A stretch of DNA of 64,000 nucleotides from JBDOQU01 sp039839375. Lineage in GTDB: Bacteria; Pseudomonadota; Alphaproteobacteria; DSM-16000; Inquilinaceae. The position numbers were made by a program, and so were the translations under genes. The stretch's first letter is position 1; each line of letters opens with the position of its first letter. Positions 8,731 through 16,841 of this stretch are shown one piece after another. Where the stretch lies: positions 112,830-176,829 of the forward strand of contig NZ_JBDOQU010000008.1 in assembly GCF_039839375.1 (NCBI RefSeq). The letters are read 5' to 3'. The notes under the pieces are model-generated. The model saw only the letters and a list, made by a program, of their open reading frames with translations, had not been told where the DNA came from and made no database searches.

Positions 8731-9629
8731 CGCCCGTTCCCCTGGCGGAACATCGACCGGAAGGGATTCCGCATTCCCGGAAGGATGAGCGCGAGCGCGA
8801 CAAGGACGGCCGTGACAAGGTTCAGGTCCGATGCCTGGAGGCCGAGGAAATCCGCCCCCAGCGCCAGCTGGATGGCGATGCGGTAGAGGATCGACCCGAC
8901 GATGCAGGCCATCACCATCCAGAGGATCGACCGGGTGCGGATCAGGGTTTCGCCCAGGATGACCGCCGCCAGACCGACGACGATGGTGCCGACGCCGCTG
9001 GTCACGTCGGCGAAACCGTTGGTCTGGGCGAACAGCGCACCCGCCAGCCCGACCAGCGCGTTGGAGATCGCCATGCCGACATAGGTGTGGAAGGAGGTGG
9101 AGATGCCCTGCGCCCGCGCCATCCGGGCGTTGGCCCCGGTGGCGCGCATCGCCAGCCCGAACTCGCTGTTGAGGAAGCGCGAGACCAGCAACGTCACCGC
9201 CAGCACCAGCACGCCGACGAACAGCGGCTTCAACTGGTATTGGGAGAGGCCCAGCCCCTCGAACGGCGTCAGGATCGTCTCCTGGTTTATCACTGCGACG
9301 TTGGGCCGGCCCATGATGCGCAAATTGACGGAGAAGAGCGCGATCATGGTCAGGATGCTGGCCAGCAGGTGCAGGATCTTGAACCGCACGTTGAGGAAGG
9401 CCGTCACCAGTCCCGCCAGCGCGCCCGCCAGCGTCCCCGCCAGGGTCGCGAACCAGGGATCCTGCTGGTTGACGATCAGGGTCGCGGTCACCGCCGCGCC
9501 GAGCGGAAAGCTGCCGTCGACCGTGAGATCGGGGAAATCAAGCACGCGGAAGCTCAGGAAAACGCCGAGAGCGACCAGACCGTAGACGAGGCCGATCTCG
9601 ATAGCGCCCAGAAAGGCGATTAGGCTCAT
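8727..9629 (-). CDS. ABC importer permease (TrpXYZ-like, branched-chain-type fold)
   Basis: 300-residue inner-membrane permease with about eight hydrophobic helices. The pattern GALFAQTNGFADVTSGVGTI late in the protein and the opening IEIGLVYGLVALGVFLSFR resemble the BPD_transp_2 permeases paired with tryptophan-type binding proteins. It overlaps the ATPase gene by 4 bp. A strong hairpin followed by a T-run lies between this gene and the upstream binding-protein gene, so permease and ATPase are probably made at a lower level than the binding protein. Confidence 0.92.
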   Translation of the reverse strand: MSLIAFLGAIEIGLVYGLVALGVFLSFRVLDFPDLTVDGSFPLGAAVTATLIVNQQDPWFATLAGTLAGALAGLVTAFLNVRFKILHLLASILTMIALFSVNLRIMGRPNVAVINQETILTPFEGLGLSQYQLKPLFVGVLVLAVTLLVSRFLNSEFGLAMRATGANARMARAQGISTSFHTYVGMAISNALVGLAGALFAQTNGFADVTSGVGTIVVGLAAVILGETLIRTRSILWMVMACIVGSILYRIAIQLALGADFLGLQASDLNLVTAVLVALALILPGMRNPFRSMFRQGNGR

Positions 9630-9649
9630 CTGTTCCTCAAAAAGCAGAA

Positions 9650-9672
9650 CCCCGCGCCGGACGGGCGCGGGG
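9650..9672 (-). terminator. Intercistronic hairpin/attenuator after the binding-protein gene
   Basis: CCCCGCGCC (9650-9658) and GGCGCGGGG (9664-9672) form a perfect 9-bp GC stem with a 5-nt loop, followed on the transcribed strand by TTCTGCTTTTTG. It lies 18 bp after the binding-protein stop and just before the permease Shine-Dalgarno. It is placed as a partial terminator or mRNA-stabilising stem that lowers downstream expression. Confidence 0.75.
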
Positions 9673-9690
9673 CTCCATGATCATTGACGT

Positions 9691-10650
9691 TTACTGACCG
9701 ACAACCGTATGGGCGCGGTCGATCAGTTCCTGAGACAGTTCGATGCCCATCGATTCCGCCGCCGCCGGATTGACGAAGAGATCGGTCCCCGACGCGTTGC
9801 GGACCGGGATGGTCCCCGGATCCTCACCGTTCAGGACGCGCGCGACGACTTCGCCCGTCTGACGGCCGACCTGGTAGTAATCGAAACCGACCGTCGCGAT
9901 CGCGCCGCGCTCCACGCTGTCGGTGTCGCCGGAGAAGACGGGGATGTCGCTGTCCGCGCCGACGGAGAGGACGGCCTCCAGCGCCGAGACGATGGTGTTG
10001 TCGGTCGGAACATAGATGGCGTCAACCTTGCCGATCAGGCTCTGCGCCGCGCCCAGCACGTCGGCCGTCCGAGGCGCCGGCGCCTCGACGATGTTGAAGC
10101 CGTAGGTCGGCGCGATCTCGCTTAGGATGCTGACCAGCGTGACCGCGTTCGCCTCACCCGGATTGTAGGGGACGCCCAGCCCTTCGGCTTCGGGCATGAT
10201 CTCACGGATCAGCTTCAGATGATCCTCTAGCGGCGAGAGGTCCGAAACGCCGGTGACGTTGCCGCCCGGCGCGTCCAGATCCTCGACAAGCTGCGCGCCG
10301 ACCGGATCGGTGACGGCAGTGAAGACAACTGGGATGTCCTGCGTCGCCGCGACCACGGCCTGGGCCGAGGGGGTGGAGATCGGCACGATCACATCGGGGC
10401 CTTCGCCGACGAACTGGCGCGCGATCTGGGCTGCCGTCGCCGGGTTGCCCTGGGCGCTCTGATACTCGAAATCCAGCTCGAAGCCCTGCTCCTCAAGCTC
10501 GTCGCGCACGCCGTCGCGGGCGGCGTCCAGCGCCGGATGCTCCACGATGGCCGTGACATAGACGCTGACCGGCTCGGCCGCCACAGGGGTCGCGATCCCG
10601 AGGGCGATGGCCGCGGCGCCGGCAAGGGCGCCCAGGCGGACGGAATTCAT
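9691..10650 (-). CDS. ABC importer periplasmic substrate-binding protein (TrpX-like, DUF534 type)
   Basis: 319-residue exported binding protein. A Sec signal peptide (LGALAGAAAIALGIATPVAA, cleavage near residue 25) precedes VYVTAIVEHPALDAARDGVRDELEEQGF, the diagnostic start of the ABC_sub_bind family, and the conserved P-I-S-T-P-S-A-Q-A loop and VFTAVTDPVGAQLV follow. GGGAGG-type ribosome site precedes the ATG. It is first in an operon with permease and ATPase. Acidic composition suggests adaptation to a periplasm of moderate salt, but this is only an impression. Ligand unknown. Confidence 0.93.
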   Translation of the reverse strand: MNSVRLGALAGAAAIALGIATPVAAEPVSVYVTAIVEHPALDAARDGVRDELEEQGFELDFEYQSAQGNPATAAQIARQFVGEGPDVIVPISTPSAQAVVAATQDIPVVFTAVTDPVGAQLVEDLDAPGGNVTGVSDLSPLEDHLKLIREIMPEAEGLGVPYNPGEANAVTLVSILSEIAPTYGFNIVEAPAPRTADVLGAAQSLIGKVDAIYVPTDNTIVSALEAVLSVGADSDIPVFSGDTDSVERGAIATVGFDYYQVGRQTGEVVARVLNGEDPGTIPVRNASGTDLFVNPAAAESMGIELSQELIDRAHTVVGQ

Positions 10651-10743
10651 GATGGATACCTCCCATAAATCAATGACCGGCGGCGTCTTGGCGCGCCGCG
10701 AGGACCCGGATTAGGACGCATGCGACCTATCCGGGTCAAGGAA

Positions 10744-12261
10744 TCAGAGGCCGGCGTCGCCCAGATCGAAGGTGATGCCCTGCGCCAGCGGCAGTTCGGT
10801 GGAGTAGTTCACGGTCTGCGTCTGGCGGCGCATATAGGCCTTCCAGGCGTCCGATCCGCTCTCACGGCCGCCGCCCGTATCCTTCTCCCCGCCGAAGGCG
10901 CCGCCGATCTCAGCCCCGCTGGGGCCGATATTGACGTTGGCGATGCCGCAATCGCTGCCGGTGGCGGACAGGAACCGCTCGGCCTCCCGGACATCGGTGG
11001 TGAAGATGCAGGAAGAAAGCCCCTGCGGCACGCCGTTGTGGAGCGCCATCACCTCCTCGAAATCCGAATACTTCATGACATAGAGGATCGGAGCGAAGGT
11101 CTCATGCCGCACGATGTCGGTCTGGCCGGGCATCTCAACGATGGCCGGTCGGGCGTAGAAGGCGTGGGCCAGGATGCCGTCGGTCACCCGGCCACCGCCA
11201 TGGACCTTGCCGCCATCGGCCTTGGCCGCCGCCAGCGCCTTCTCCATGCCCTCGAACGCGGCTTCGTCGATCAGCGGACCGACCAGCGTCTTGGCGTCCA
11301 GCGGATTGCCGACCGTGATGCCGTCATAGGCCCTCTTCAGCGCCGGGATCAGCGTGTCGTAGATGCTGTCATGGACGAACAGTCGGCGCAGCGACGTGCA
11401 GCGCTGCCCGGCGGTTCCGACCGCCCCGAACAGGATCGCCCGCACCGCCATCGCCGGATCGGCCGAAGGGGTGACGATCATGCCGTTGTTGCCGCCCAGT
11501 TCCAGCAGCGAGCGGCCGAGCCGGTCCGCCACGCGCAGGCCGACCTTGCGGCCCATCGCCGTGGAGCCCGTGGCGCTGATCAGCGGCAGCTTCGGATTGT
11601 CGACCAGTCGTTCGCCGATCTCCCGCCCGCCGATGACGACCTCCAGAAGCCCTTCGGGCGCATCGCCGCCGAAGCGCTCCATCGCCTTGCGCATGATCGC
11701 CTGGCAGGCGAGCGCCGTGACAGGCGTCTTCTCGCTGGGCTTCCAGACGACCGGGTCGCCGCAGACGAAAGCGAGCGCGGCGTTCCAGCTCCACACGGCG
11801 ACGGGGAAGTTGAACGCGCTGATGACGCCGACGGGGCCGAGCGGCTGCCACGTCTCCGACATGCGGTGACCCGGACGCTCCGACGCGATGGTGAGGCCGT
11901 AGAGCTGGCGGGAGAGGCCGACCGCGAAGTCGCAGATGTCGATCATCTCCTGCACTTCGCCCAGCCCTTCCTGAAGAATCTTGCCGTTCTCCAGGCTGAC
12001 GAGGCGACCGAGTTCGTCCTTATGGGCGCGAAGCTCTTCGCCCAGCAGGCGCACCAGTTCGCCGCGCCGGGGGGCGGGCACCGCGCGCCATTTCAGGAAG
12101 GCGCCGTGGGCGCGGTCGATGGCGGCGTCGACATCCCCGGCGGAATGTTCAGCGACCCGGGCGATCTCCGCGCCGTCGATGGGCGAGCGGACGACCAGCG
12201 TCCCGCCGGCCGTCGCGCCGGCTTCAAGGCCCAGGGCTGCGTAAAGATCCTGCACGTCCAT
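10744..12261 (-). CDS. Aldehyde dehydrogenase, ALDH7 / L-aminoadipate-semialdehyde dehydrogenase type
   Basis: 505-residue NAD(P)-dependent aldehyde dehydrogenase. ALDH7-type features are the substrate-site segment WQPLGPVGVISAFNFPVAVW, the glycine motif TGSTAMGRKVG, the catalytic Glu in LELGGNN and the catalytic Cys in GTAGQRCTSLRR, plus the C-terminal GAEIGGAFGGEKDTGGGRESGSDAWKAY region. Closest known role is oxidation of alpha-aminoadipate semialdehyde (piperideine-6-carboxylate) in lysine breakdown. No other lysine-degradation gene is next to it, so the assignment to that pathway rests on subfamily resemblance only. Confidence 0.92.
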   Translation of the reverse strand: MDVQDLYAALGLEAGATAGGTLVVRSPIDGAEIARVAEHSAGDVDAAIDRAHGAFLKWRAVPAPRRGELVRLLGEELRAHKDELGRLVSLENGKILQEGLGEVQEMIDICDFAVGLSRQLYGLTIASERPGHRMSETWQPLGPVGVISAFNFPVAVWSWNAALAFVCGDPVVWKPSEKTPVTALACQAIMRKAMERFGGDAPEGLLEVVIGGREIGERLVDNPKLPLISATGSTAMGRKVGLRVADRLGRSLLELGGNNGMIVTPSADPAMAVRAILFGAVGTAGQRCTSLRRLFVHDSIYDTLIPALKRAYDGITVGNPLDAKTLVGPLIDEAAFEGMEKALAAAKADGGKVHGGGRVTDGILAHAFYARPAIVEMPGQTDIVRHETFAPILYVMKYSDFEEVMALHNGVPQGLSSCIFTTDVREAERFLSATGSDCGIANVNIGPSGAEIGGAFGGEKDTGGGRESGSDAWKAYMRRQTQTVNYSTELPLAQGITFDLGDAGL

Positions 12262-12475
12262 CGAAACTCTCCAAGAAAACGGGGACCGGCCAACGAAGCC
12301 GGACTGATTTGCGCGCCATTCCTATCGCCGCCGACGCGCCACCGCAAGCGGCGCGCCAGTCGGAGAGGACATGGGTGATACAGCCTAGCCGCAACAGGCG
12401 GATTGACTTTGTTAAACTCAATCATGACAGTGCGTTCACAATGCTTTCTGTAACCAACGCTGGAATGCGACTGCG

Positions 12476-12862
12476 ATGACCGTAGTGGTTCCCATATCTT
12501 GGGGTGAACTTCTTGACAAAATCACGATTCTTGAAATTAAAGCCGAGAGAATCGTTGACGAAAACAAGCAAACGAGTGTCGTCTCAGAGTTAACCGTCTT
12601 GCGATCCGCGCGTGATCAGGCCGGAAAATCACTAGATGAAGTCGCCGAAACGATCTTACGCCTGAAAGCTGTTAACGAACGCCTGTGGGATATCGAGAAC
12701 GATATCAGAGCTTGCGAAGCTGCCGGCGATTTCAGCGAGAAGTTCATAGCACTAGCGCGCGCAGTCTATCAAACTAATGATCGTCGCGCCGCGCTCAAAC
12801 GAGATATGAATTTAATGCTTGGGTCCGACTTAATAGAGGAAAAAGAATATTATAAAAAATAA
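12476..12862 (+). CDS. DUF6165-family protein
   Basis: 128 residues, mostly helical, opening VVVPISWGELLDKITILEIK, which is the signature start of the DUF6165 family; the centre is charged and coiled-coil-like (VNERLWDIENDIRACE). Function is unknown, but these proteins commonly sit beside glycosyltransferase or tetratricopeptide genes of surface polysaccharide loci. Here it precedes a GT9 glycosyltransferase by 34 bp. Codon usage is markedly AT-rich (many TTA, ATA, AAT codons, ending in an A-rich stretch) compared with genes on either side, consistent with horizontal transfer. Confidence 0.85.
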   Translation: MTVVVPISWGELLDKITILEIKAERIVDENKQTSVVSELTVLRSARDQAGKSLDEVAETILRLKAVNERLWDIENDIRACEAAGDFSEKFIALARAVYQTNDRRAALKRDMNLMLGSDLIEEKEYYKK

Positions 12863-12896
12863 AAAATACTTAAATAAAACAATCTATGCTACATAA

Positions 12897-13835
12897 ATGT
12901 CGAACTATCTTGTTATAAAATTAGGGTCCCTAGGCGATATTTTTCTCATCGATGGCGCCCTACGCGATATCAGAAGACATCACCTAGCCGATAATATCTC
13001 CGTACTAACTGTCCCGGCCTACCGCAAACTCTTCGATAGGTGCCCATGGGTCGATAACATTATTCTGGATGAGCGAGCGCCACGATGGCGTCTAGACCGC
13101 ATGTCGATTTTGCGACGCTGTCTCCGGAACGGTCAGTTTGCCGGGGTCTATGATCTGCAGCAGACTAAACGAACATTATTCTATCACCGATGGATGCTCC
13201 CTTCCGTCCCGTGGCCCGGCTCACCACCCCGCTGGGACGCCGCATACCATGCATCGGAAGCCGGACGCAACGTGCTGGAACGTATTACGGAAAGGGTTGA
13301 GTCTTTTGGAATTAAGCCAACACATAGCATAGCCCCGCGCCCGCTATGGATGGTTGACGAAGAGATTGACCGCTGGCTTACGGAACAACTCCCGGGGCGC
13401 TTCATAGTTGTGATACCGGGATCATCAGCCCGACACCCCGAGAAACGGTGGCCAGGGTACGCCGCCTTAGCCGCAATGCTGATTGACGACGGATATCAGG
13501 TGGTCACGGTACCTGGTCCCGATGAGTTAGAGCTATCTCGGACGATTCCAGGAACCACGATTACGGGCACTGGCCCTTACCTGAACTATTTTGGTTTGGC
13601 GGCGGTCCTTAATCGCGCAGCTTTCGTGATCGGTAACGATACCGGCCCATCTCATCTTGCGGCGCATCTCGGCATTCCCGGCCTGGCGCTATTCGGTGGC
13701 GCCCACTCGCCTGCGTCAACGGGGATTGAGAGAGAGCGCTTCTCGGCCCTTCAAGTGGATCGCCTGAATTTGCTCGACCCAGCCACTGTTTATGAAAGAG
13801 TTCGAGCACTGATCGCTCGGCATCAGGTCGGATAG
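12897..13835 (+). CDS. Glycosyltransferase family 9 (heptosyltransferase-like)
   Basis: 312-residue GT-B enzyme of the ADP-heptose:LPS heptosyltransferase family. LVIKLGSLGDIFLIDGAL at the N-terminus is the acceptor-domain signature, and VIGNDTGPSHLAAHLGIPGLALFG near the C-terminus is the nucleotide-sugar site. It probably adds a sugar to LPS core or another surface glycan on the cytoplasmic face. It shares AT-rich codon use with the preceding DUF6165 gene; together they look like a small acquired glycan-modification cassette. It ends 1 bp before the convergent permease gene. Confidence 0.9.
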   Translation: MSNYLVIKLGSLGDIFLIDGALRDIRRHHLADNISVLTVPAYRKLFDRCPWVDNIILDERAPRWRLDRMSILRRCLRNGQFAGVYDLQQTKRTLFYHRWMLPSVPWPGSPPRWDAAYHASEAGRNVLERITERVESFGIKPTHSIAPRPLWMVDEEIDRWLTEQLPGRFIVVIPGSSARHPEKRWPGYAALAAMLIDDGYQVVTVPGPDELELSRTIPGTTITGTGPYLNYFGLAAVLNRAAFVIGNDTGPSHLAAHLGIPGLALFGGAHSPASTGIERERFSALQVDRLNLLDPATVYERVRALIARHQVG

Positions 13836-13836
13836 G

Positions 13837-14730
13837 CTACAGCCCGATTTTTCCCTTCCTCGTCGACCCTGCCGGCTGCGTCCCGAAACGGCCGGTAAGC
13901 GCGGCGTCGGCGGCGTCGGCCTCCCGGCGGGCGGCGGCGGCGCGGGCCAGTTCCCGGCGGCGATAGATCTCATAGGCGATCGCGGCGAGGATCGTGACGG
14001 CGATCAGGATCAGCCCCAGCGCGTTGACCGCCGGGGTGACGCCGGTGCGGACCTTGGACGCGATATAGATCGTCAGGGTCGTGTCGACGCCGCGCACGAA
14101 CAGGGTGGTGTTGTAGTTCTCGAAGCTCTGCAGGAAGGCGATGAACCCGCCGGCCAGCAGCGCCGGGCGGAGATAGGGCAGCGTGATCCGGCGGAAGACC
14201 TGCATCTGGGTCGCGCCGAGATCCAGCGCCGCCTCCTCCAGCGTCCGGTCGAAGCGCTGCATCCGCGCCAGCACCATCAGCATGACATAGGCGGCGATGT
14301 AGGTGGTCTGCGCGATCACGGTCAGCAACACCCCGCCGCCAACGTCGAACCGCTGCCAGAAGATCAGCGTGGAGATGCCGATGATGACGCCGGGCGTCAG
14401 CAGGGGCGACACCATGACGGCGTAGGCGAAGGTCCGCGCGCGCTTGTGCAGCGCCGACAGCAGCAGCGCCGCGGCCATGCCGACGGGCACGGCGGTGGCG
14501 ACCACGCCCGCGCCAATGACCAGGCTGGTCCACAGCCCGCTCCACATCGCCCTGTCTTCGGCCAGTTCGCCGAACCATTTCAGCGTCGTGCCCATCCAGG
14601 GCGTGATCGTGGGGAAGCGGCTCTCGTTGAACGTCGCCGCGCCCATGATGACGAGGGGAAGGAACAGATAGCCGAAGAAGGCCAGCAGGTAGAGCCGGAC
14701 GGTCCATGCCAGGATGCGGGAAGAAGTCAT
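13837..14730 (-). CDS. Polyamine-type ABC importer permease (PotC-like)
   Basis: 297-residue inner-membrane permease with six predicted helices. The cytoplasmic EAA loop reads EEAALDLGATQMQVFRRITLP, the coupling-helix motif of PotC/YdcV-type permeases. The C-terminus is Arg/Ala-rich (RRELARAAAARREADAA) and longer than typical. It is last in a four-gene cluster (binding protein, ATPase, PotB-like, PotC-like) reading leftward, 10 bp after the PotB-like stop, and converges with the GT9 gene. Confidence 0.93.
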   Translation of the reverse strand: MTSSRILAWTVRLYLLAFFGYLFLPLVIMGAATFNESRFPTITPWMGTTLKWFGELAEDRAMWSGLWTSLVIGAGVVATAVPVGMAAALLLSALHKRARTFAYAVMVSPLLTPGVIIGISTLIFWQRFDVGGGVLLTVIAQTTYIAAYVMLMVLARMQRFDRTLEEAALDLGATQMQVFRRITLPYLRPALLAGGFIAFLQSFENYNTTLFVRGVDTTLTIYIASKVRTGVTPAVNALGLILIAVTILAAIAYEIYRRRELARAAAARREADAADAALTGRFGTQPAGSTRKGKIGL

Positions 14731-14740
14731 GGCCGCCGCC

Positions 14741-15625
14741 CTACTTCGCTATGTCGCCGAGCGAGACCCGGAAGACCCGGAGCATGCCGAGGATGAAGAC
14801 GATGCAGAGCAGCAGCAGGACGATCGCGTAGGCCGCGCCCTGGTTCCAGTCGCCGCCCTGGAAGAACCAGTTATAGATGATCTCCGTGAACCAGCGGCTG
14901 GAGGACGATCCCAGGATGGCCGGCACGGCATAGCTGCCGGCGGCCAGCATGAAGGTCATGATGCAGCCGGTGGCGATGCCTGGCTTGGCGTGCGGAATGA
15001 CGATCCGCCAGTGGATGCGCGGCCATGACGCGCCAAGGTCGCGCGCCGCCTCGATCTGGTTGCGGTCCAGGCTCTCCAGGGAATTGTAGAGCGGGAAGAC
15101 CATGAACAGGATGTAGGCGTAGACCATGCCGACGATGACGCCGGCATTGCCGTTGAGATAACGGATCGGCTCGTCGATCAGGCCCAGCGCCAGGAGCAGC
15201 ATGTTCAGCGGCCCGCTGTAGGAAAGGATGATGTACCAGGCGAAGGTGCGCAGGATCTCGTTGATCCAGAACGGGATCACCAGCATCAGCACCATCGCCG
15301 CCGCGCGCTGACCCCGGGCGACCTGCGCGAGATAGAAGGCGATCGGGTAGCAGGTGACGAGGGTGCAGAAGGTGACGAGCGCGCTGGCCCAGATGGTCTT
15401 GAAGAAGATCGCCCGGTGGATCGTGTTGTCCCAGAGCGTCCGATAGTTGCTGAAGGTGTAGACATCCTTCGGCCCGCCGACCTCGGCCGGCAGAAGATCC
15501 GGCTTGAAGGAGAAATTGACCATCTGGACCTGCGGCAGGACGACCATCATCACCACCCAGAAAAGCGTGACGAGGATGATCGCGCCGCCCAGCCCGATGC
15601 CGTAGCGCCTGAAGAACTCAGCCAT
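14741..15625 (-). CDS. Polyamine-type ABC importer permease (PotB-like)
   Basis: 294-residue membrane permease beginning MAEFFRRYGIGLGGAIILV. The EAA loop is IEAARDLGASWPRIHWRIVIPHAKPGI. The ATG at 15625 lies inside the end of the potA-like gene (8-bp overlap), which is a common arrangement and the reason a much longer upstream extension was rejected. Large periplasmic loop and six helices agree with PotB/YdcU. It forms the translocation pore with the PotC-like protein. Confidence 0.93.
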   Translation of the reverse strand: MAEFFRRYGIGLGGAIILVTLFWVVMMVVLPQVQMVNFSFKPDLLPAEVGGPKDVYTFSNYRTLWDNTIHRAIFFKTIWASALVTFCTLVTCYPIAFYLAQVARGQRAAAMVLMLVIPFWINEILRTFAWYIILSYSGPLNMLLLALGLIDEPIRYLNGNAGVIVGMVYAYILFMVFPLYNSLESLDRNQIEAARDLGASWPRIHWRIVIPHAKPGIATGCIMTFMLAAGSYAVPAILGSSSSRWFTEIIYNWFFQGGDWNQGAAYAIVLLLLCIVFILGMLRVFRVSLGDIAK

Positions 15626-16697
15626 CGGCGGTCGCCAGCACCATGGCGTCGGCGGGGCGGAACGCCAGGTCCAGCTTCTGTCCGGGCTCCGGCGTCCGCA
15701 AGTCCCCGGTGTTGGGCAACTGGATGGTGATGGGCCGGCCCGATGGTCCCTGAACCACCAGATGAACGAACGAGCCTTCGAAATTCCGATGGTCGACCGG
15801 CGCGGAGAAGCGGTTCTCCCCGCCTTCGCCGACGCCGAGCGCAAGCCTCTCCGGCCGGACAAAGATCGAGGCGCGGTCCCCCTGCCTGATACCGTTGGAG
15901 ACGCGGCCACGCAGCGGGCCGAGGGCGGTGTCGACCACCGCCTCCCCTTCCCCGACCGACGAAACCACGCCATCGAAACGATTGTTCTCCCCGACGAAGG
16001 AGGCGACGAAGGCGGTTTCCGGCGCGCCGTAGATGGCCTCCGGCGCGCCGACCTGCTGCAGCACCCCGTCGGACATGACGCCGACCCTGTCCGACATGGT
16101 CAGCGCCTCACCCTGGTCATGGGTGATGTAGATGAAGGTGACGCCCGTGCGCCGCTGGATGTCCCGCAATTCGGCCCGCATGTGCTGGCGGAGCTTCAGG
16201 TCCAGCGCGGAAAGCGGCTCATCCAGCAGCAGCACCTCCGGCTCCACGGCGAGAGCGCGGGCGATCGCGACCCGCTGCCGCTGTCCCCCGGACAGTTCGG
16301 CCACCTTCTTGTCGGCCGACCCCGTGAGGGCGACCAGATCGAGCAGGTCTTCGGCGCGGCGGCGGCGGTCAGCCTTTGAGACGTTCCTGACCTCCAGCCC
16401 GAAGGCGATGTTCTCCGCCACCGTCATCAGCGGGAACAGGGCCAGGTTCTGGAAGATCATGCCGGTCGGCCGCTTGTTGGGCCCGATGCCGCGCATGTCC
16501 TGTCCACCGATCCGAACCGCGCCTTCGGTCGGTTCGATGAAGCCGCTGATCATCCGCAGGATCGTCGTCTTGCCGCAGCCCGACGGTCCGAGAAACGAAA
16601 AAAATTCACCCTCAGCGATCTCCAGCGAGACGCCCTTCACCGCGGTGAAGGTGCCGAAACGCATGACCACGCTGTCGAGTTCGACATTCTGGCTCAT
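15618..16697 (-). CDS. Polyamine-type ABC importer ATPase (PotA-like)
   Basis: 359-residue ATPase. Walker A GPSGCGKTT, Q-loop IFQNLALFP, signature LSGGQRQRVAIARAL, Walker B VLLLDEPLSALD and switch ITHDQGEAL are all intact, followed by a C-terminal TOBE-type regulatory domain (VRPERLAL and DHRNFEGSFVHLVV). PotA/PotG-like proteins energise uptake of putrescine or spermidine. A palindromic repeat of family A separates it from the upstream binding-protein gene, which may uncouple their expression. Confidence 0.94.
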   Translation of the reverse strand: MSQNVELDSVVMRFGTFTAVKGVSLEIAEGEFFSFLGPSGCGKTTILRMISGFIEPTEGAVRIGGQDMRGIGPNKRPTGMIFQNLALFPLMTVAENIAFGLEVRNVSKADRRRRAEDLLDLVALTGSADKKVAELSGGQRQRVAIARALAVEPEVLLLDEPLSALDLKLRQHMRAELRDIQRRTGVTFIYITHDQGEALTMSDRVGVMSDGVLQQVGAPEAIYGAPETAFVASFVGENNRFDGVVSSVGEGEAVVDTALGPLRGRVSNGIRQGDRASIFVRPERLALGVGEGGENRFSAPVDHRNFEGSFVHLVVQGPSGRPITIQLPNTGDLRTPEPGQKLDLAFRPADAMVLATADG

Positions 16698-16722
16698 GAG
16701 GTGACTTTACATGTAGGGGAAG

Positions 16723-16829
16723 CCCCCTCACCCTCCCGCCCCTTCGGGTCGGGTCCCTCCCTCTCCCACGAGGGGAGAGGGTAAGTTGTTAGCCCTCTCC
16801 CCTCGTGGGAGAGGGTTGGGTGAGGGGGG
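16723..16829. repeat. Dispersed palindromic repeat, family A (copy 1)
   Basis: A 107-bp element bounded by CCCCCTCACCC and GGGTGAGGGGGG, with two internal hairpins: CCTCTCCCACGAGGGGAGAGG and, across AAGTTGTTAG, CCCTCTCCCCTCGTGGGAGAGGG. Nearly identical to the copy at 31987-32092. It lies between the PotD-like and PotA-like genes. Confidence 0.9.
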
Positions 16830-16841
16830 TATTTTAAGCCA

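Noticed and set aside
10720..12378. Long open frame opposite the aldehyde dehydrogenase, and similar ones opposite dxs, cysNC and phosphomannomutase
   Set aside because: Their products are Arg/Asp/Gly-rich with no family signature, and each is a mirror of a well-supported gene in GC-rich DNA where antisense stops are rare.
12402..12430. Sigma70 promoter (TTGACT...) before DUF6165
   Set aside because: A TTGACT is present but no convincing -10 occurs at 16-18 bp spacing.
15626..15973. 116-residue N-terminal extension of the PotB-like permease
   Set aside because: The extension is an out-of-frame read of the PotA-like gene; the permease family start is the ATG at 15625.
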